Source: VAZQ01 sp963841105 (GTDB lineage: Bacteria > Pseudomonadota > Alphaproteobacteria > Rhizobiales > Xanthobacteraceae). From it: DNA of 64,000 nt. Position numbers and translations under genes: made by a program. Of the stretch, positions 42,565-51,914 are shown in pieces. A model generated the notes under the pieces. The model ran no database searches. It was not told the origin of the DNA and worked only from the letters and a program-made list of their open reading frames with translations. The DNA lies in contig CAWJCB010000006.1 of assembly GCA_963841105.1 (NCBI GenBank), positions 1 to 64,000 on the forward strand, given 5' to 3'. Positions within the stretch are counted from its first letter, which is position 1; each line of letters opens with the position of its first letter.

Positions 42565-42593
42565 TTGACTGCAAGTAATTGTATTGCAATACG
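42565..42593 (+). promoter_or_regulatory. Possible promoter of aroK with palindrome over the -10
   Basis: TTGACT at 42565-42570, 17-base spacer, AATACG at 42588-42593. A perfect 12-base palindrome GTATTGCAATAC (42581-42592) covers the spacer end and -10, as an operator might. The -10 is weak (three of six). Confidence 0.35.
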
Positions 42594-42656
42594 ATCCGGT
42601 CCCACAGTTGGGTGTGGCGTGGGCAGGCGACAGGCCGCAATTGGGGGGCCCGCACC

Positions 42657-43268
42657 ATGTCTGAGGTTGGGTGCTCGGTCGAAGCCTCGGTCGTAAGAGC
42701 GCTCGGGAGGAGGTCAATCGCTCTTGTCGGCATGATGGGGTCGGGCAAGTCCTCGATCGGCCGGCGCGTCGCGCATCGGCTGGGAATTCCCTTCGTCGAT
42801 GCCGATGCCGAGATCGAGAAAGCCGCCGGCATGAGCATTCCCGAAATCTTTGCTATCCGCGGTGAGGCTGAATTCCGCTCCGGAGAAGCGCGTGTGATTG
42901 TCCGTCTGTTGGACGGCGGGCCTCAGGTTCTCTCTACCGGGGGCGGGGCCTTCATGAACGCAGATACCCGAGCCGCAATTGCCGCGAATGGCATTTCGAT
43001 CTGGCTCAATGCCGATTTCGATGTCCTGATGAAGCGAATCAGGCGACGCCATGATCGGCCGCTGCTGAGAACTGATGATCCGGCGGCCACGCTCCGCAAC
43101 CTGATGCAGGAGCGCTATCCGACCTACGCATTGGCGGACCTCACTGTGCAGTCGCATGACGTGGCGCATGACAAGATCGTCGATGCTATTGTGGCCGCAC
43201 TGGCGAGCCGGCTCGAAGGCGCAGACGCTCGCGCCAATCCGTGTGAGCGAGGAGATCATGGCACATGA
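42657..43268 (+). CDS. aroK: Shikimate kinase
   Basis: Phosphorylates shikimate at O-3, the fifth step toward chorismate. The 203 residues contain the P-loop GMMGSGKSS (25-33), the shikimate-binding DADAEIEKAAGMSIPEIFAI and RGEAEFRSGEARVI, the Walker B-like STGGGAFMN and the lid RRRHDRPLLR. The ATG at 42657 follows a G-rich stretch and gives a short N-terminal extension typical of alphaproteobacteria. The stop overlaps the aroB ATG by four bases, coupling two steps of one pathway. Divergent from the small membrane protein/xerD pair. Confidence 0.95.
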   Translation: MSEVGCSVEASVVRALGRRSIALVGMMGSGKSSIGRRVAHRLGIPFVDADAEIEKAAGMSIPEIFAIRGEAEFRSGEARVIVRLLDGGPQVLSTGGGAFMNADTRAAIAANGISIWLNADFDVLMKRIRRRHDRPLLRTDDPAATLRNLMQERYPTYALADLTVQSHDVAHDKIVDAIVAALASRLEGADARANPCERGDHGT

Positions 43269-44422
43269 GTGCCCCCAGCGTCGCCCAACAAACTGCGCAC
43301 ATGCGCGCCAGCGAGCCCATTGTGGTCGACGTTGCGCTCGGCGCGCGCAGCTATGCGATTGTGATCGGTCGCCGACAGATCGCATCGCTCGGGCAAAGAA
43401 TTGCCGAGCTGCGTCCGGGCGCCAAGGCTGCGATTGTCACTGACGATAGCGTTGCAAATTACCATCTGGCTGCGACGGAAGCTGCGCTTGCGAATGCGGG
43501 AATTGACTCGACGTGCATCAGCGTGCCGCCCGGCGAAAATTCGAAAAGTTTTATGGGCCTGGAAAGAGTTTGCGAAGCATTGATTTCTTCGCGCATCGAG
43601 CGCGGAGATCTGGTCGTGGCGCTGGGCGGCGGCGTCGTTGGCGACCTCGCCGGCTTTGCCGCAGCCGTGGTGCGCCGCGGCCTGGACTACGTGCAGGTTC
43701 CGACGACGCTCCTCGCGCAAGTCGATTCGTCCGTCGGCGGCAAGACGGCGATCGATTCGCGGCATGGAAAAAACCTGATCGGCGCCTTTCACCAACCGAT
43801 TCTGGTTTTGGCGGACACCGCTCTTCTCGACACCCTTCCCGTGCGCGAATTTCGCGCCGGCTACGCCGAAGTCGTCAAATGCGGCTTGATCGGGTCTGCC
43901 GATTTCTTCAATTGGCTGGAGAGCAATTGGCAGGAGATCTTTGCCGGCGGCGCCGCGCGCGAGCATGCGATTGCAATGAGTTGCCGGATGAAGGCGGCGA
44001 TTGTCGCGCGCGATGAGCGCGAGACTGGTGAACGGGCCCTGCTCAATCTCGGACATACCTTTGGCCACGCGCTGGAGGCGGCAGCGGGCTTTTCCGGCCG
44101 GCTCTTGCATGGGGAAGCAATATCACTGGGGATTGCGCTTGCCTTCGGCTTTTCGGTCAAACGCGGCCTTCTACCAGCAGCTGAGGCCGAGCGGGTCCTT
44201 CGGCACCTCGCGTCTGTGGGTTTTCCTATCGAAGTCTCGCTGATTCCCGGAGGTCCGCCCAGCCCTGACGACATGATGGAACTGATGGCGCAGGATAAGA
44301 AGGTCAAGCACGGCAAACTGACCTTCATCCTCACTCGCGGGATCGGCAGGAGCTTCATTGCAACCAACGTGGACCCTGTCGAGGTCCGCGCCTTTCTTGC
44401 CGAGAAGCTTCAATATCCATGA
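43265..44422 (+). CDS. aroB: 3-dehydroquinate synthase
   Basis: Converts DAHP to 3-dehydroquinate, the second shikimate-pathway step, using NAD and a divalent metal. The 385 residues show the NAD-binding ALGGGVVGDLAGFAAAVVRRG, substrate/metal residues in VPTTLLAQVDSSVGGKTAID, KNLIGAFHQP, RAGYAEVVKCGLI with the metal Glu/Lys region, and LLNLGHTFGHALEAA plus LLHGEAISLGIALA with metal histidines. Complete and of normal length. Overlaps aroK by four bases and the following CNNM gene by four bases, giving a three-gene operon. Confidence 0.97.
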   Translation: MSAPSVAQQTAHMRASEPIVVDVALGARSYAIVIGRRQIASLGQRIAELRPGAKAAIVTDDSVANYHLAATEAALANAGIDSTCISVPPGENSKSFMGLERVCEALISSRIERGDLVVALGGGVVGDLAGFAAAVVRRGLDYVQVPTTLLAQVDSSVGGKTAIDSRHGKNLIGAFHQPILVLADTALLDTLPVREFRAGYAEVVKCGLIGSADFFNWLESNWQEIFAGGAAREHAIAMSCRMKAAIVARDERETGERALLNLGHTFGHALEAAAGFSGRLLHGEAISLGIALAFGFSVKRGLLPAAEAERVLRHLASVGFPIEVSLIPGGPPSPDDMMELMAQDKKVKHGKLTFILTRGIGRSFIATNVDPVEVRAFLAEKLQYP

Positions 44423-45723
44423 CGACTTACGATTGGCTCGCCATCGCTGTGGTGGTGATTTGCATTCTTCTCTCAGCGTTTTTTTCGGGCAGCGAGACTG
44501 CCCTGACCGCGTCGTCGCGCGCCAGCATGCATCGGCTGGAGAAGCAGGGGAATCATCGCGCCGCACTTGTCAATCGCCTGCTCGATGCCCGCGAGCGGAT
44601 GATCGGCGCGCTTCTGTTGGGAAATAATACCGCCAATATCGCGGCATCCTCGCTTGCGACCGGCGTATTGCTCAGCTGGTTCGGCGAAGTGGGTGTGATC
44701 TACGCCACCGTGGCAATGACCGTGCTCATCGTCGTGCTTGCTGAAGTCCTGCCGAAGACCGCCGCATTCAACGATCCGGACCGGCTTGCGCTGTGGGTTG
44801 CTGCACCAATTGATTGGGCGGTCCGACTGCTCACGCCGGTGCTGGTGGCGGTTGAATGGATGGTGAAGTGGCTTCTGCGGCTCTTCGGTCTGCGCGCCGG
44901 CGAAAGCCAATCCATCCTGTCGCCGCACGAGGAGCTGCGCGGAACGGTCGATCTCCTGCACCGCGAAGGCGGGGTGGAGCGAGGCGATCGCGACATGCTC
45001 AGCGGGCTTCTCGATCTGCGCGAGCTCACCGTTTCGGACGTGATGATCCACCGGACCGAGATGATCACGGTGTGCGCGGATGATTCTCCTGAGCAGGTCG
45101 TCAGGGCGGTGCTCGAGGCTGAGGTGACGCGTGTCCCGTTGTGGAAGGAAAGGCCTGAAAACATCATCGGAGTGCTGCACGCAAAAGATCTTCTGCGTGC
45201 GGTGCAAGCGGTGGACGGCGACCTCGCCAAGATTGACGTCACCACAATTGCGCGCGCCCCTTGGTTCGTTCCTGATATCCGGCCACTATCGGAGCAGCTC
45301 AAGGCATTCCGCAGACGCAGGACGCCGTTTGCCCTCGTGGTGGACGAGTACGGCGAGGTGATGGGTCTTGTCACTCTCGAAGACATTCTCGAAGAGATCG
45401 TAGGCGACATCACCGACGAGCACGACGTGGCGGTGCCAGGGGTGCGGCCGCAGCCGGATGGTTCTGTCAACGTCGATGGCGGAGTGCCCATTCGCGATCT
45501 CAATCGCGCCATGGAGTGGAGCTTGCCGGACGACCAGGCGACCACGATCGCTGGCCTCGTGATCCATGAAGCCCGCTCGATTCCCGAGCCGGGCCAGACT
45601 TTCACGTTTCATGGATTCCGTTTTCGGGTGTTGCGGCGAGAACGCAATCGAATCACGGCGCTGCGTATTCTGCCGCTCACGCGCAAGTCCCTGGTCAAAT
45701 CCGCCGGAGCAGCCTTGCCTTGA
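44419..45723 (+). CDS. CNNM/HlyC-CorC family membrane protein (DUF21-CBS-CorC)
   Basis: Inner-membrane protein of 434 residues in the CNNM/CorB group, linked to magnesium efflux and ion homeostasis. Domains in order: DUF21/CNNM transmembrane part with SAFFSGSETALTASSRASMH and GALLLGNNTANIAASSLAT (about 1-190), a CBS pair (VSDVMIHRTEMITVCADD, VPLWKERPENIIGVLHAKDL, FALVVDEYGEVMGLVTLEDI; about 210-340), and the CorC/HlyC domain ending GFRFRVLRRERNRITALRI. The older label haemolysin is misleading. Its ATG overlaps the aroB stop; this aroK-aroB-CNNM order recurs in alphaproteobacteria. Confidence 0.94.
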   Translation: MTTYDWLAIAVVVICILLSAFFSGSETALTASSRASMHRLEKQGNHRAALVNRLLDARERMIGALLLGNNTANIAASSLATGVLLSWFGEVGVIYATVAMTVLIVVLAEVLPKTAAFNDPDRLALWVAAPIDWAVRLLTPVLVAVEWMVKWLLRLFGLRAGESQSILSPHEELRGTVDLLHREGGVERGDRDMLSGLLDLRELTVSDVMIHRTEMITVCADDSPEQVVRAVLEAEVTRVPLWKERPENIIGVLHAKDLLRAVQAVDGDLAKIDVTTIARAPWFVPDIRPLSEQLKAFRRRRTPFALVVDEYGEVMGLVTLEDILEEIVGDITDEHDVAVPGVRPQPDGSVNVDGGVPIRDLNRAMEWSLPDDQATTIAGLVIHEARSIPEPGQTFTFHGFRFRVLRRERNRITALRILPLTRKSLVKSAGAALP

Positions 45724-45828
45724 AGGACCTGCACCTTTTGCGCTTCAAAATGCTTCTCGATGGCCTGGTGTCCTTAGCTTTGGCAAGGAATCTCACTTTT
45801 GGAGGAGGAAGCTCACTCGCAATCTGAC

Positions 45829-46102
45829 TTACGCCGCCTCGCCCGGCGCCGTCGCCCGGATGGCCAGTGCGTGCACGCCGCCACTTAGCTCGGCTGCGAG
45901 GACCGCGTTGATCATTCGGTGGCGCTCGATCCGGCTCTTTCCTTCAAAGGCGTCCGCCACGATATATACTCTGAAATGGGTCTGTCCGCCTGGCCGATGC
46001 CCGGCATGTCCTTCATGCAGATGCGAACTCGTCTGTCACCTCAAGCTGCCTGGGAGAGAAAGCCTGACCCAACTTCTCGGTGATGCAATCGTGCGCGCGC
46101 AT
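45829..46102 (-). pseudogene. bolA: BolA-family protein, single-base frameshift
   Basis: Small stress/iron regulator that partners with monothiol glutaredoxins. The reading from ATG 46102 gives MRAHDCITEKLGQAF, SPRQLEVTDE and then stops early. Dropping one T in GAGTTCGCAT (plus strand 46023-46030) gives VTDESHLHEGHAGHRPGGQTHF, then RVYIVADAFEGKSRIERHRM and the C-terminal ELSGGVHALAIRA, a complete BolA of about 90 residues. The length 274 bases is one more than a multiple of three, as expected. The restored sequence contains GACTC. Divergent from the J-domain gene, a conserved pairing; because bolA is widely kept, a sequence error is likely. Confidence 0.88.
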
Positions 46103-46215
46103 GGTTTGGCGCATATTGCATGCGAAGGCCATCAGTCAAGAGGGCGTTCGGGAACACATTAAAGCTGTTGTCAAGTCTTGCACCTGATTTGCCGGTGCGC
46201 GCATATTGCAAGGTC

Positions 46216-46851
46216 ATGAAAAGCGTCTCGCCTCTGTTCGATCGTATCCGGGTCAAGCCGGACAAGGACCGGCGTCTGCGCGCCGAGTGCCCGGCATGCG
46301 AGTGGCCGCAATGCAGCGCTCCCGCAACTCACCGCGCACCTAAAGGGCGTCTTCGAGAACGGGAATATTGGCAATTCTGCCTGGATCACGTTCGCGCGTA
46401 CAATCACTCCTATAATTTCTTTGCCGGCATGACGCCCGACGACATTGCGCGATATCAGAAAGATGCCGTAATCGGGCACCGCCCCACATGGAAAATGGGG
46501 ATGAACGGCGGACGACCGGCGGGGCGCTCCCGTTCCTCTCGATTTCAGGCGCAGTTCGAAGCCGCCGATGATCCGTTCGGGATGGTCTGGGAATTCAATC
46601 CTCGAGGTGGGCCACGCGCGGGTTTTTCCCGGCGCTCATCCGAGGTGGCCTCCGTGCGAAATGCCGAACGTAAGGCGCTCGATGCGCTTGGCCTCGAAAC
46701 CGATGCTTCGGCGCAGGAGGTCAAGTCGCGCTTCAAGGAGCTGGTCAAACGCCACCATCCCGATGCCAACGGCGGCGACCGCTCTTCGGAAGACAAGCTT
46801 CGAGAGATCATCCAGGCGTATAAGTACTTGAAGTCGATTGGTTTTCGCTGA
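46216..46851 (+). CDS. J-domain (DnaJ-like) protein
   Basis: Co-chaperone-like protein of 211 residues with a C-terminal J domain: ALDALGLETDASAQEVKSRF, ELVKRHHPDANGGDRS (HPD at about 181-183) and IIQAYKYLKSIGF. The N-terminal part has cysteines in CPACEWPQC and FCLDHV that may bind zinc. FFAGMTPDDIARYQKDAVIG is a conserved block of the alphaproteobacterial family found beside bolA and cobS. Start at MKSVSPLFDRIRVKPDKD, after a weak site; longer reading upstream overlaps bolA. Likely stimulates DnaK ATPase for unknown clients. Confidence 0.92.
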   Translation: MKSVSPLFDRIRVKPDKDRRLRAECPACEWPQCSAPATHRAPKGRLREREYWQFCLDHVRAYNHSYNFFAGMTPDDIARYQKDAVIGHRPTWKMGMNGGRPAGRSRSSRFQAQFEAADDPFGMVWEFNPRGGPRAGFSRRSSEVASVRNAERKALDALGLETDASAQEVKSRFKELVKRHHPDANGGDRSSEDKLREIIQAYKYLKSIGFR

Positions 46852-47017
46852 TCGACCAGCTGTTGCAGCCGGCAACTGCGATCCCCATTTGAAGCCGATG
46901 AGCTCCGGCTCAGCTTTCGCTCCGCCAGCGCTTTCTGCTAGTTTCAGAATGTTGTCCGTTCTTAGCCAACGATCGACCGACACGGGTCTCGGTCGTTTCC
47001 GAGATCACGGAGGATCA

Positions 47018-48004
47018 ATGCCCGCCGTCACAGAAGAGGCTCCCGGCCTTCCGGATATGAAGGTCTCGATTCGTCAGCTGTTCGGAATCGATAGCGATCT
47101 GCAAGTTTCGGCCTATTCCGAGCCGGATGAGCACACTCCCGACCTTGATCCGGACTATCGTTTCGACAAACCGACCACGCTCGCTATCCTTGCCGGCTTC
47201 GCGAAGAACAGGCGGGTGATGATTTCCGGTTATCATGGCACCGGCAAATCTACGCATGTCGAGCAAGTGGCGGCGCGGCTGAATTGGCCGTGCGTGCGCG
47301 TCAACCTCGACAGCCATATCAGCCGTATCGATCTGATCGGAAAGGACGCAATCGTCATTCGCGACGGAATGCAGGTCACCGAGTTCCGCGACGGCATTCT
47401 ACCTTGGGCGCTGCAACACAACGTGGCGCTGTGCTTCGACGAATATGATGCCGGGCGTCCCGATGTGATGTTTGTGATTCAACGGGTGCTCGAGGTTTCC
47501 GGCAAGCTGACGCTGCTCGACCAGAACAAGGTGATAAAGCCGCATCCGGCGTTTCGGCTGTTCGCGACGGCCAACACTATCGGCTTGGGTGATACGTCCG
47601 GCCTCTATCATGGTACGCAGCAGATCAACCAAGGCCAGATGGACCGCTGGTCAATCGTCACCACGCTCAACTACTTGCCGCACGACAATGAGGTCGAGAT
47701 CGTGCTTGCCAAAGCCAAGCACTATCGCACCGATCAAGGGCGCGACACTGTCAACAAGATGGTCCGGGTGGCCGACCTCACGCGCAATGCCTTCATGAAC
47801 GGCGACATTTCCACCGTCATGAGCCCGCGCACCGTCATCACGTGGGCCGAGAACACGGAAATTTTCAAGGATATTGGCTTTGCCTTCCGGCTCACATTCG
47901 TCAACAAATGCGACGAGCTGGAGCGGCCGATCGTGGCGGAGTTTTATCAGCGCTGTTTCGGTGTGGAGCTGCCGGAATCGTCGGTGAATGTGGCGCTCAG
48001 CTAG
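47018..48004 (+). CDS. cobS: Aerobic cobaltochelatase subunit CobS
   Basis: AAA+ MoxR-like ATPase which with CobT and the large subunit CobN inserts cobalt into hydrogenobyrinic acid a,c-diamide in aerobic vitamin B12 synthesis. The 328 residues have Walker A GYHGTGKST (71-79), Walker B ALCFDEYDAGRPDVMFVIQR and sensor/arginine regions (LFATANTIGLGDTSGLY; MSPRTVITWAEN). Start ATG 47018 follows GGAGGATCA and gives the family N-terminus MPAVTEEAPGLPDMKVSIRQ; a longer frame upstream is not conserved. CobT follows on the same strand; CobN is not in this window. Confidence 0.97.
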   Translation: MPAVTEEAPGLPDMKVSIRQLFGIDSDLQVSAYSEPDEHTPDLDPDYRFDKPTTLAILAGFAKNRRVMISGYHGTGKSTHVEQVAARLNWPCVRVNLDSHISRIDLIGKDAIVIRDGMQVTEFRDGILPWALQHNVALCFDEYDAGRPDVMFVIQRVLEVSGKLTLLDQNKVIKPHPAFRLFATANTIGLGDTSGLYHGTQQINQGQMDRWSIVTTLNYLPHDNEVEIVLAKAKHYRTDQGRDTVNKMVRVADLTRNAFMNGDISTVMSPRTVITWAENTEIFKDIGFAFRLTFVNKCDELERPIVAEFYQRCFGVELPESSVNVALS

Positions 48005-48104
48005 CGGCTTGCCGGTTCTGCCATCCCAGATCGCTTGGGGTGCGCTCCGATCATTCATGAGCTGACGCCGGCAGAAAACGCGCAAAGAGCTGCAACTCGC
48101 TCGC

Positions 48105-49997
48105 ATGGCATCGAACATCAAGGGAAAGATAGCGGTCAAGGACAGCCCCGCCGAGCCGTTCAAGCGCGCGGTGACGGGATGTCTGCGCGCCATCGCGAGG
48201 AAAGCTGATCTCGACGTCTCATTCGCGGCGGAACGGCCCGGCATTTCCGGAGGCAAGGTTCGCCTCCCCGAGCCGCCGCGCAAGCTCACGGCTGCTGATG
48301 CCGCCATTGTGCGCGGGCACGCCAATTCGTTGGCGCTCAAGCTCGCCTGCCACGATCCCTTGGTGCATCGCAAGCTCGTGCCGGGAGGGCAGCAAGCTCG
48401 CGCCGTGTTCGACGCTGTCGAGCAGGCGCGCGTTGAAGCCATCGGCGCGCGCCGTATGGCCGGGATTGCAAAGAACCTGACAGCCATGCTCGACGACCGC
48501 TTTCACCGGGGAAAGTTCGATGAGGTCACGGATCGGGCAGACGCGCCCATCGAAGAAGCGGTCGCCCTCATAGTGCGCGAGCGGCTGACCGGGCAATCGG
48601 CGCCGCCGGCCGCAAAGCGAATCGTGGAGCTTTGGCGGCCGCTGATCGAAGACAAGGCGGGCCGCGACCTGGATCGGCTGGAGCGGCTGATCGACCAGCA
48701 GTCCCGTTTCGGCGATGTCATTCATGACCTTCTTGACGCGCTCGACATGGGCGAGGACCGCAGCACCGAATCCGACGAGGAAGAAGGGGAAGAGGGGCAG
48801 CAGGAGCAACGCAAGGACGAGTCCGGCGAAGAAGGCGAGGGCGCCGAGACCGAGGACTCGCAGACCCGCGTCGAGGAGACGGACGCTTCCGGAGAGGATC
48901 TCGCCGACAGCAGCGCCGAAGCTGCCGAGGCGCTATCCGCGGACGCGGCTGATGATGCCGAGATGGGTGACGCGGAGTCTCCCGCAGAGCCGCGGCGGCC
49001 GCGCCGGCATGGGCAAAATGAGCCGCGCGCGCCGGACTACGGGTTCTTCATCAGCAAGTATGACGAAGCGGTCGCGGCGCAGGACCTGTGCGAACCTGAA
49101 GAGCTCGATCGGCTGCGCGGTTACCTCGACAAGCAGTTATCGCACTTGCAGGGAGTTGTCTCGCGCCTCGCGAACCGTCTGCAGCGCCGGTTGATGGCGC
49201 AGCAGAGTCGCGCCTGGGAGTTCGACCTGGAAGAAGGGCAGCTCGATCCGGCTCGGCTCGCGCGCATTGTCATCGATCCCCTGCACCCGCTCTCTTTCAA
49301 GCGCGAAAAGGATACGAGTTTTCGCGACACGGTGGTCACGCTCCTGCTTGACAATTCGGGTTCGATGCGCGGTCGGCCGATCACAGTGGCGGCGACTTGC
49401 GCCGATATCCTGGCGCGTACGCTCGAGCGTTGCGGGGTGAAAGTCGAGATTCTCGGGTTCACAACGCGTGCGTGGAAAGGCGGTCAATCACGCGAAGCCT
49501 GGCTCGCCGCCGGCAAGCCTGCCAATCCCGGGCGTCTTAATGATTTACGCCACATCATCTACAAGTCAGCCGACGCGCCCTGGCGGCGCGCGCGCAAGAA
49601 TCTCGGACTGATGATGCGCGAGGGGCTGTTGAAAGAAAACATCGATGGCGAGGCGCTCGACTGGGCGCATCGGCGCCTGCTGGAACGCGGCGAACAGCGC
49701 AAGATCTTGATGATGATATCCGATGGAGCGCCGGTCGATGATTCCACGCTCTCGGTGAATCCCGGTAACTATCTCGAGCGGCATCTGCGTTGGGTGATTG
49801 AAGATATCGAGACGCGCTCGCCGGTAGAATTGATCGCCATTGGCATTGGTCACGACGTCACGCGCTATTATAGGCGCGCCGTCACCATCGTGGACGCGGA
49901 GGAGCTTGGCGGCGCCATGACGGAGAAACTCGCCGAGCTGTTCGATGAGGTGGCGCCGGCGCAGCCGTCGTTCGCGGGACGCAGGACGCAGGCGTGA
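48105..49997 (+). CDS. cobT: Aerobic cobaltochelatase subunit CobT
   Basis: Partner of CobS in the cobalt chelatase, 630 residues. The N-terminal half is helical (RGHANSLALKLACHDPLVHR), followed by a long acidic region rich in Glu/Asp (about residues 220-310), and a C-terminal von Willebrand A domain with the MIDAS motif LLLDNSGSMRG around residue 416 and the further metal loop MMISDGAPVDDSTLSVNPGN. The MIDAS/AAA+ pairing is the hallmark of magnesium- and cobalt-chelatase-type motors. It starts 100 bases after cobS on the same strand. Complete. Confidence 0.96.
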   Translation: MASNIKGKIAVKDSPAEPFKRAVTGCLRAIARKADLDVSFAAERPGISGGKVRLPEPPRKLTAADAAIVRGHANSLALKLACHDPLVHRKLVPGGQQARAVFDAVEQARVEAIGARRMAGIAKNLTAMLDDRFHRGKFDEVTDRADAPIEEAVALIVRERLTGQSAPPAAKRIVELWRPLIEDKAGRDLDRLERLIDQQSRFGDVIHDLLDALDMGEDRSTESDEEEGEEGQQEQRKDESGEEGEGAETEDSQTRVEETDASGEDLADSSAEAAEALSADAADDAEMGDAESPAEPRRPRRHGQNEPRAPDYGFFISKYDEAVAAQDLCEPEELDRLRGYLDKQLSHLQGVVSRLANRLQRRLMAQQSRAWEFDLEEGQLDPARLARIVIDPLHPLSFKREKDTSFRDTVVTLLLDNSGSMRGRPITVAATCADILARTLERCGVKVEILGFTTRAWKGGQSREAWLAAGKPANPGRLNDLRHIIYKSADAPWRRARKNLGLMMREGLLKENIDGEALDWAHRRLLERGEQRKILMMISDGAPVDDSTLSVNPGNYLERHLRWVIEDIETRSPVELIAIGIGHDVTRYYRRAVTIVDAEELGGAMTEKLAELFDEVAPAQPSFAGRRTQA

Positions 49998-50068
49998 TCC
50001 AACGCACTTTGCTGCTGCAATTTACGCGGGGAGAGCTATGACGCAGAGCTGCGCCGTGCGACGACAAA

Positions 50069-50374
50069 TCAAGCCGAAGCGGTTGTTGCCTTCTGCTCCC
50101 GGGCTTTGCGGATCCGCCGCTTGATTTCGAGCGCCTTGTCCGAGAGCTCGCTGTCCTTCGCCTTGAAGAGAAATGCGTCGAGACCGCCGCGATGGTCCAC
50201 CGTCTTGAGCGCGTGTGCTGATATGCGCAGCCTGACGGGGCGGCCGAGTGCATCCGAGATCAAGGTCACATTGAGGAGGTTGGGAAGGAAGCGCCGTTTC
50301 GTCTTGATGTTCGAATGGCTCACCTTATGTCCGACCTGAGCAGTCTTGCCGGTCAGCTCGCATCGCCGCGACAT
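50069..50374 (-). CDS. rpmB: 50S ribosomal protein L28
   Basis: Large-subunit ribosomal protein of 101 residues starting MSRRCELTGKTAQVGHKVSH, the usual L28 N-terminus in alphaproteobacteria (longer than the 78-residue E. coli form). RRFLPNLLNVTLISDALG and RLRISAHALKTVDHRGGLD are the conserved core. A strong promoter match lies upstream on the minus strand (50446-50474). Divergent from the DUF3108 gene and convergent with cobT, both conserved in the order. Confidence 0.97.
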   Translation of the reverse strand: MSRRCELTGKTAQVGHKVSHSNIKTKRRFLPNLLNVTLISDALGRPVRLRISAHALKTVDHRGGLDAFLFKAKDSELSDKALEIKRRIRKAREQKATTASA

Positions 50375-50697
50375 GATAACCTCAAATTTTTGAAGAGCTT
50401 CGCCGGATGTGCCAATGCACGCCCAGCTCTCGCATCGCGGACGAAGCTATAGTTGTGCTGCCGAAAAGCGTCAAGCGCCGTCTCCGACAGCGTGCCGTCC
50501 CCGCGTCGCCTGACATGGCCCTGCCCATGCTTCATTCCAGTGGTGCTGACGATGAGCGTAGCCTGGCATTGCCTTGATCGGGCCAAGATAAGCCGCCAGA
50601 TAAGTGCTGCGGCGTGGGCGCGTGGAGGCAGGTGTCAGCGTAGCGCCTCGCCGAGAGTGTAGGCCCACTCAGTCGCATCGGCGCGGCCACAGGACTG
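50375..50697. other. rpmB/DUF3108 intergenic region
   Basis: About 320 bases between divergent genes. It contains the rpmB promoter candidate on the minus strand and a GAAGAGCTTC palindrome (50391-50400) in the rpmB leader near AAATTTTTGAAG. I find no gene or RNA family here. Confidence 0.5.
50446..50474 (-). promoter_or_regulatory. Predicted sigma-70-type promoter of rpmB
   Basis: On the minus strand TTGACG (50474-50469), 17-base spacer, TATAGC (50451-50446), followed by about 65 bases of leader to the rpmB ATG. It is a good match to the housekeeping consensus, suiting a ribosomal protein gene. Confidence 0.6.
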
Positions 50698-51555
50698 TTG
50701 CACGTGAACTTGAACCGGCTGCGTGGTCACGCCCTCCTGCTCAGCGCGGCGGCCCTCGCCCTCGTGATGGCCGATCTGCAGCGCCCGGCTCACGCGCAAA
50801 GCAAGCTCGATGCCAGTTATGGTGTCACGTTGGCCGGGCTACCCATTGGCCGCGGCAGTTGGGTGATCGACATCGGCGACGACCATTATTCCGCCGCTGC
50901 GAGTGGCGCAACGGCGGGCATCATGCGGGCGTTCACCAGCGGCCAAGGTCAGAGCTCAGTGAGAGGTAATGTGGCCGGGGGCAACCTTGCTCCCGTGAAT
51001 TATGCGTCGAGCATTTCCACGGATAAAAAGTACGACGAAGTCCGCATGCTGCTGCATGGCGGTAACGTGAAGGAGTTTTCTGCGGAACCCCCGAACACGC
51101 CAAATCCGGCGCGGGTTCCACTTACCGATGCGCATCGCCGCGGAGTGTCCGATCCGATGACCGCGCCCTTAGTCAGGATGCCTGGTGCCGGCGATGTAGT
51201 TACGCCGCACGCCTGCCAGCGCACCTTGTCCATCTTCGATGGGCGAATGCGGTATGATCTGCATCTTGCGTTTAAACGCATGGAGATGGTTGCCACACAG
51301 GCCGGCTACAAAGGTCCGGTTGTCGTGTGCGCCGTACGGTTCTTGCCCATTGCCGGGCACATCCCCGATCGATATGCCATCAAGTATCTGATGGAGCAGC
51401 ACGACATCGAGATGTGGCTGGCGCCAATTGCTGGAACGCGGATTATGGCGCCCTACCGCGTATCAGTCCCTACTCCGGTAGGAATGGGGATCCTGCAGGC
51501 CACTCAATTCGTTTCCACTCCGCAGCCAAGCAGGGCGAGCGCAAAAACGCAGTGA
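50698..51555 (+). CDS. DUF3108 domain-containing exported protein
   Basis: Protein of about 285 residues with a signal peptide (ALLLSAAALALVMADLQRPAHAQ) and a DUF3108 domain, found in periplasmic proteins of unknown function. Conserved parts are LDASYGVTLAGLPIGRGSWV, FTSGQGQSSVRGNV, YDLHLAFKRMEMVATQAGYK and CAVRFLPIAGHIPDRYAIKY, followed by IEMWLAPIAGTRIMAPYRVS. Starts TTG 50698 and GTG 50704 are both possible; no ATG precedes the signal. The rpmB/DUF3108/helicase order is typical of the Bradyrhizobium group. Confidence 0.88.
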   Translation: MHVNLNRLRGHALLLSAAALALVMADLQRPAHAQSKLDASYGVTLAGLPIGRGSWVIDIGDDHYSAAASGATAGIMRAFTSGQGQSSVRGNVAGGNLAPVNYASSISTDKKYDEVRMLLHGGNVKEFSAEPPNTPNPARVPLTDAHRRGVSDPMTAPLVRMPGAGDVVTPHACQRTLSIFDGRMRYDLHLAFKRMEMVATQAGYKGPVVVCAVRFLPIAGHIPDRYAIKYLMEQHDIEMWLAPIAGTRIMAPYRVSVPTPVGMGILQATQFVSTPQPSRASAKTQ

Positions 51556-51914
51556 GCAGGATTGTCTTGTTCTCCATCAGGAGCGACTGCACCTCGCATT
51601 GTGCCCCGAAAGTTAACTCGTTGCTGCGCCGGCCCCAGCCGCTACTACCACCAGTAGGATGGCATGCTTTTGTTGCGTCCATATCTAGCCGTGAACGAAT
51701 TCCGACAGCAACCGAGTCAGCGATTCGGGCGCGATTCGTTCGGCAGCCGTTCCACAGCTTAACCCCAGCGCGGCGACTCGGACTCAGGCGTCACATCATG
51801 ACACACAATCCAGCGGGGTTCGTTTCGTTCGACCCGCTGGACAAAGCTGGCCTCGAGGAAAGCAGCTTGCGTTGGTTCACAGTCGTGTAATCCGGACCGA
51901 GGGTTCTCCGTTTG
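51556..51914. other. DUF3108/helicase intergenic region
   Basis: About 360 bases. An imperfect hairpin, CCAGCGGG pairing with CCCGCTGG (51810-51840), lies inside a 30-codon frame (51799-51891, opening MTHNPAGFVSFDPLDKAGLE) of no recognised family. It may be a terminator or leader structure; no T-run follows. Confidence 0.4.

Noticed and set aside
46041..46265. 74-codon minus-strand frame over bolA and the J-protein start
   Set aside because: The bolA protein is encoded in a different frame once the single-base shift is corrected; this frame shows no similarity.
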